A DNA stretch of 12,261 nt from Haloarculaceae archaeon (GTDB lineage: Archaea; Halobacteriota; Halobacteria; Halobacteriales; Haloarculaceae): the NCBI GenBank assembly GCA_018609945.1, contig JAHENO010000100.1:1-12261 (forward strand). Direction: 5' to 3'. The position numbers and the translations under genes are program-made. The notes under the pieces are model-generated. The model saw only the letters and a program-made list of their open reading frames with translations, made no database searches and was not told the DNA's origin. Below, one piece after another: positions 11,716 to 12,261 of this stretch; positions within the stretch are counted from its first letter, which is position 1, and every line of letters starts with the position of its first letter.

Positions 11716-11731
11716 GGCTCCGTTCGGAGCC
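11716..11731. promoter_or_regulatory. Perfect palindrome at the start of the Xaa-Pro peptidase gene
   Basis: GGCTCCG-TT-CGGAGCC is a perfect inverted repeat with 7-base arms and a two-base centre, ending one base before the ATG (minus strand, start 11714). It lies between the ATG and the TATA-like element at 11736-11745. Confidence 0.7.
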
Positions 11732-11735
11732 ACGG

Positions 11736-11745
11736 CTACAAAAAC
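11736..11745 (-). promoter_or_regulatory. TATA-like element of the Xaa-Pro peptidase gene
   Basis: The minus strand reads GTTTTTGTAG, centred about 27 bases before ATG 11714. The position predicts a leaderless transcript starting at or just before the ATG. Confidence 0.55.
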
Positions 11746-11812
11746 ACGAACACTCGAAAACTGAATCGCTCGGCGAACACGGCACTACCGTCGGACCGCA
11801 GAAAGCCCGAAT

Positions 11813-11968
11813 CTACCGGCGGACGCGAACGTAGATCGGCTGGTGTCGGCTGAACAGCTTGTTCCAGAGTCGCTCGACGCGGCCGGGGGTGTCCGACATG
11901 GAGGGCATGCCGGGGATGTAGTACTCGACGTCGCTCTGCTCACTCGTCTCGGCTTGTTTTGTTGCCAT
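11813..11968 (-). CDS. Small conserved-looking protein of unknown function (51 aa)
   Basis: 51 aa from ATG 11968 to TAG 11813-11815. I recognise no family. The N-terminal third is polar and acidic (MATKQAETSEQSDVEYY); the middle has IPGMPSMSDTPGRVERLWNKL, which looks like a loop and an amphipathic helix; the end is strongly basic (RHQPIYVRVRR). There are no Cys, no membrane segment and no zinc motif. Coding evidence is strong for so short a gene: nearly all codons from residue 8 onward end in G or C, and an excellent promoter lies at the right distance (BRE-like CGAAATT plus CTTAAAATAG, 11991-12007). The charge split and basic C-terminus could suit RNA or ribosome binding, but this is only inference. 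It is divergent from the small ORF and aroA to the right. Confidence 0.8.
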   Translation of the reverse strand: MATKQAETSEQSDVEYYIPGMPSMSDTPGRVERLWNKLFSRHQPIYVRVRR

Positions 11969-11990
11969 ACAGGTAAACGTTCGACCCACA

Positions 11991-12007
11991 CTATTTTAAG
12001 AATTTCG
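11991..12007 (-). promoter_or_regulatory. Strong promoter of the 51-aa gene
   Basis: The minus strand reads CGAAATT then CTTAAAATAG: a BRE-like purine element followed by a TATA element centred about 27 bases before ATG 11968. This is among the best promoter matches in the window and predicts a leaderless transcript. Confidence 0.7.
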
Positions 12008-12056
12008 AATTAAACTTACTCAAAGATAAAATTATAATTCATTATAGTCAATATCG
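11991..12056. promoter_or_regulatory. AT-rich divergent promoter island
   Basis: About 65 bases are dominated by A and T in an otherwise GC-rich window. A/T runs recur at roughly ten-base steps (near 12002, 12012, 12022, 12031, 12042 and 12052), including ATTATA at 12031-12036 and 12041-12046. Such phasing favours bent or easily melted DNA. Leftward it holds the promoter of the 51-aa gene; rightward, ATTATA at 12031-12036 lies about 25 bases before GTG 12058. Confidence 0.65.
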
Positions 12057-12057
12057 T

Positions 12058-12174
12058 GTGAACCCTTCCAACCGTCCTGGCTCGTCAGAATCGGAAGACT
12101 CCGCGGCGACGGTAACGATTACACTGACCGGCATGGCCATTGCACGTGATCGGACCGCAGGTCCGATACTGTGA
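12058..12174 (+). CDS. Possible 38-aa leader ORF upstream of aroA
   Basis: 38 aa from GTG 12058 to TGA 12172-12174 (begins MNPSNRPGSSESEDSAATV, ends RTAGPIL). The TATA-like ATTATA at 12031-12036 is at the right distance for a leaderless start at this GTG. Composition is partly acidic and Ser/Thr-rich, and third positions are only moderately G/C-rich, so coding status is uncertain. An internal ATG at 12133 would give 13 aa. The stop lies 26 bases before the aroA ATG and is followed directly by AAAGGAGG. Its last codons contain a perfect 8-base-arm hairpin. There is no aromatic-residue run, so it is not a classical attenuation leader peptide for aromatic amino acids. Confidence 0.35.
   Translation: MNPSNRPGSSESEDSAATVTITLTGMAIARDRTAGPIL
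12149..12167. promoter_or_regulatory. Perfect inverted repeat upstream of aroA
   Basis: ATCGGACC-GCA-GGTCCGAT has perfect 8-base arms and a three-base centre, 33 bases before the aroA ATG. A half-copy ATCGGAC recurs at about 12190-12196. It could be an operator or an RNA hairpin in the aroA leader that controls access to the GGAGG at about 12177-12181. Confidence 0.6.
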
Positions 12175-12200
12175 AAGGAGGGGCCGACCATCGGACGGAC

Positions 12201-12261
12201 ATGGACGCGACGGTTTCGCGGTCGACGGTAGCGGGCGGGGTGCAGGCGCCGCCATCGAAGA
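12201..12261 (+). CDS. aroA: 3-phosphoshikimate 1-carboxyvinyltransferase (EPSP synthase), 5' end only
   Basis: Only the first 20 codons are in the window: MDATVSRSTVAGGVQAPPSK. This matches the conserved N-terminus of archaeal EPSP synthase (M-D-x-x-V then S-x-V-x-G and A-P-P-S-K, whose Lys and following Ser bind shikimate phosphate and PEP). The enzyme makes EPSP from shikimate-3-phosphate and phosphoenolpyruvate in aromatic amino acid synthesis. ATG 12201 is preferred because the family begins here; an in-frame GTG at 12171 overlaps the stop of the upstream 38-aa frame and would add ten residues. GGAGG lies about 20 bases upstream, too far for a normal ribosome site. The gene is cut by the window end. 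Confidence 0.8.
   Translation, partial: MDATVSRSTVAGGVQAPPSK

Noticed and set aside
11785..11991. Leftward 68-codon frame overlapping the 51-aa gene
   Set aside because: It is out of frame with the 51-aa gene, Ser/Arg/Pro-rich, and extends into the promoter; the 51-aa frame has far better third-position bias.
1..12261. CRISPR array, tRNA, rRNA, insertion sequence or att site
   Set aside because: No regularly spaced repeats, no GGTTCRANYCC T-arm motif, no transposase or integrase motifs and no flanking target duplications were seen.

Overview
The window is chromosomal DNA from a haloarchaeon. The evidence is high GC with strong G/C third positions, acidic proteins rich in Asp and Glu, archaeal translation genes (ribosomal protein L21e, elongation factor 1-beta), and many TATA-like elements 25-30 bases upstream of start codons with almost no leader, as in leaderless haloarchaeal transcripts. 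The genus cannot be told from this stretch. No transposase, integrase, CRISPR array, tRNA or rRNA was seen. The genes look like ordinary core and semi-core genes; the unusual content lies in the intergenic DNA.

Layout, left to right: an acidic C-terminal tail of a cut-off gene overlaps a class I glutamine amidotransferase (166-834), followed by a hairpin. A solo DICT sensory-domain protein (1006-1788) converges on, and shares its stop tetranucleotide with, a leftward ABC-2 exporter pair (permease 1785-2585, ATPase 2582-3646). Next come a leftward SelW/Rdx-like CxxC protein, then a rightward UspA protein converging on leftward birA. birA is divergent from a glycerophosphodiester phosphodiesterase, which is followed by a GDP-mannose-hydrolase-like NUDIX protein. 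After a structured 250-base gap comes a translation cluster: a 61-aa double zinc-finger protein, EF-1 beta and L21e. A leftward two-domain VOC protein, a rightward degenerate metallo-beta-lactamase-like protein, a rightward JAB/MPN-like protein and a leftward ribbon-helix-helix regulator follow. About 430 bases at 10094-10529 hold no convincing gene but do hold a G-rich, quadruplex-capable tract. The right end has a leftward M24 Xaa-Pro peptidase, a 51-aa small protein gene, an AT-rich divergent promoter island, a possible 38-aa leader ORF, and the first 20 codons of aroA (EPSP synthase).

The most interesting pattern is a set of perfect inverted repeats (7-base arms, 1-5 base centres) lying between the TATA-like element and the start codon and ending 0-1 base before ATG. 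It occurs at four separate genes: uspA, birA, the VOC gene and the Xaa-Pro peptidase gene. The birA and VOC copies use the same arms (GGCGTCC/GGACGCC) with different centres, while the other two have unrelated arms, so the architecture recurs even when the sequence does not. Because these genes appear leaderless, the repeats sit where a repressor would block initiation, or would form a very short 5' hairpin if transcription starts slightly earlier.

A second cluster of interest is the right end: two divergent small ORFs driven from one AT-rich island, the rightward one ending just before aroA with a perfect 8-base-arm hairpin inside it.
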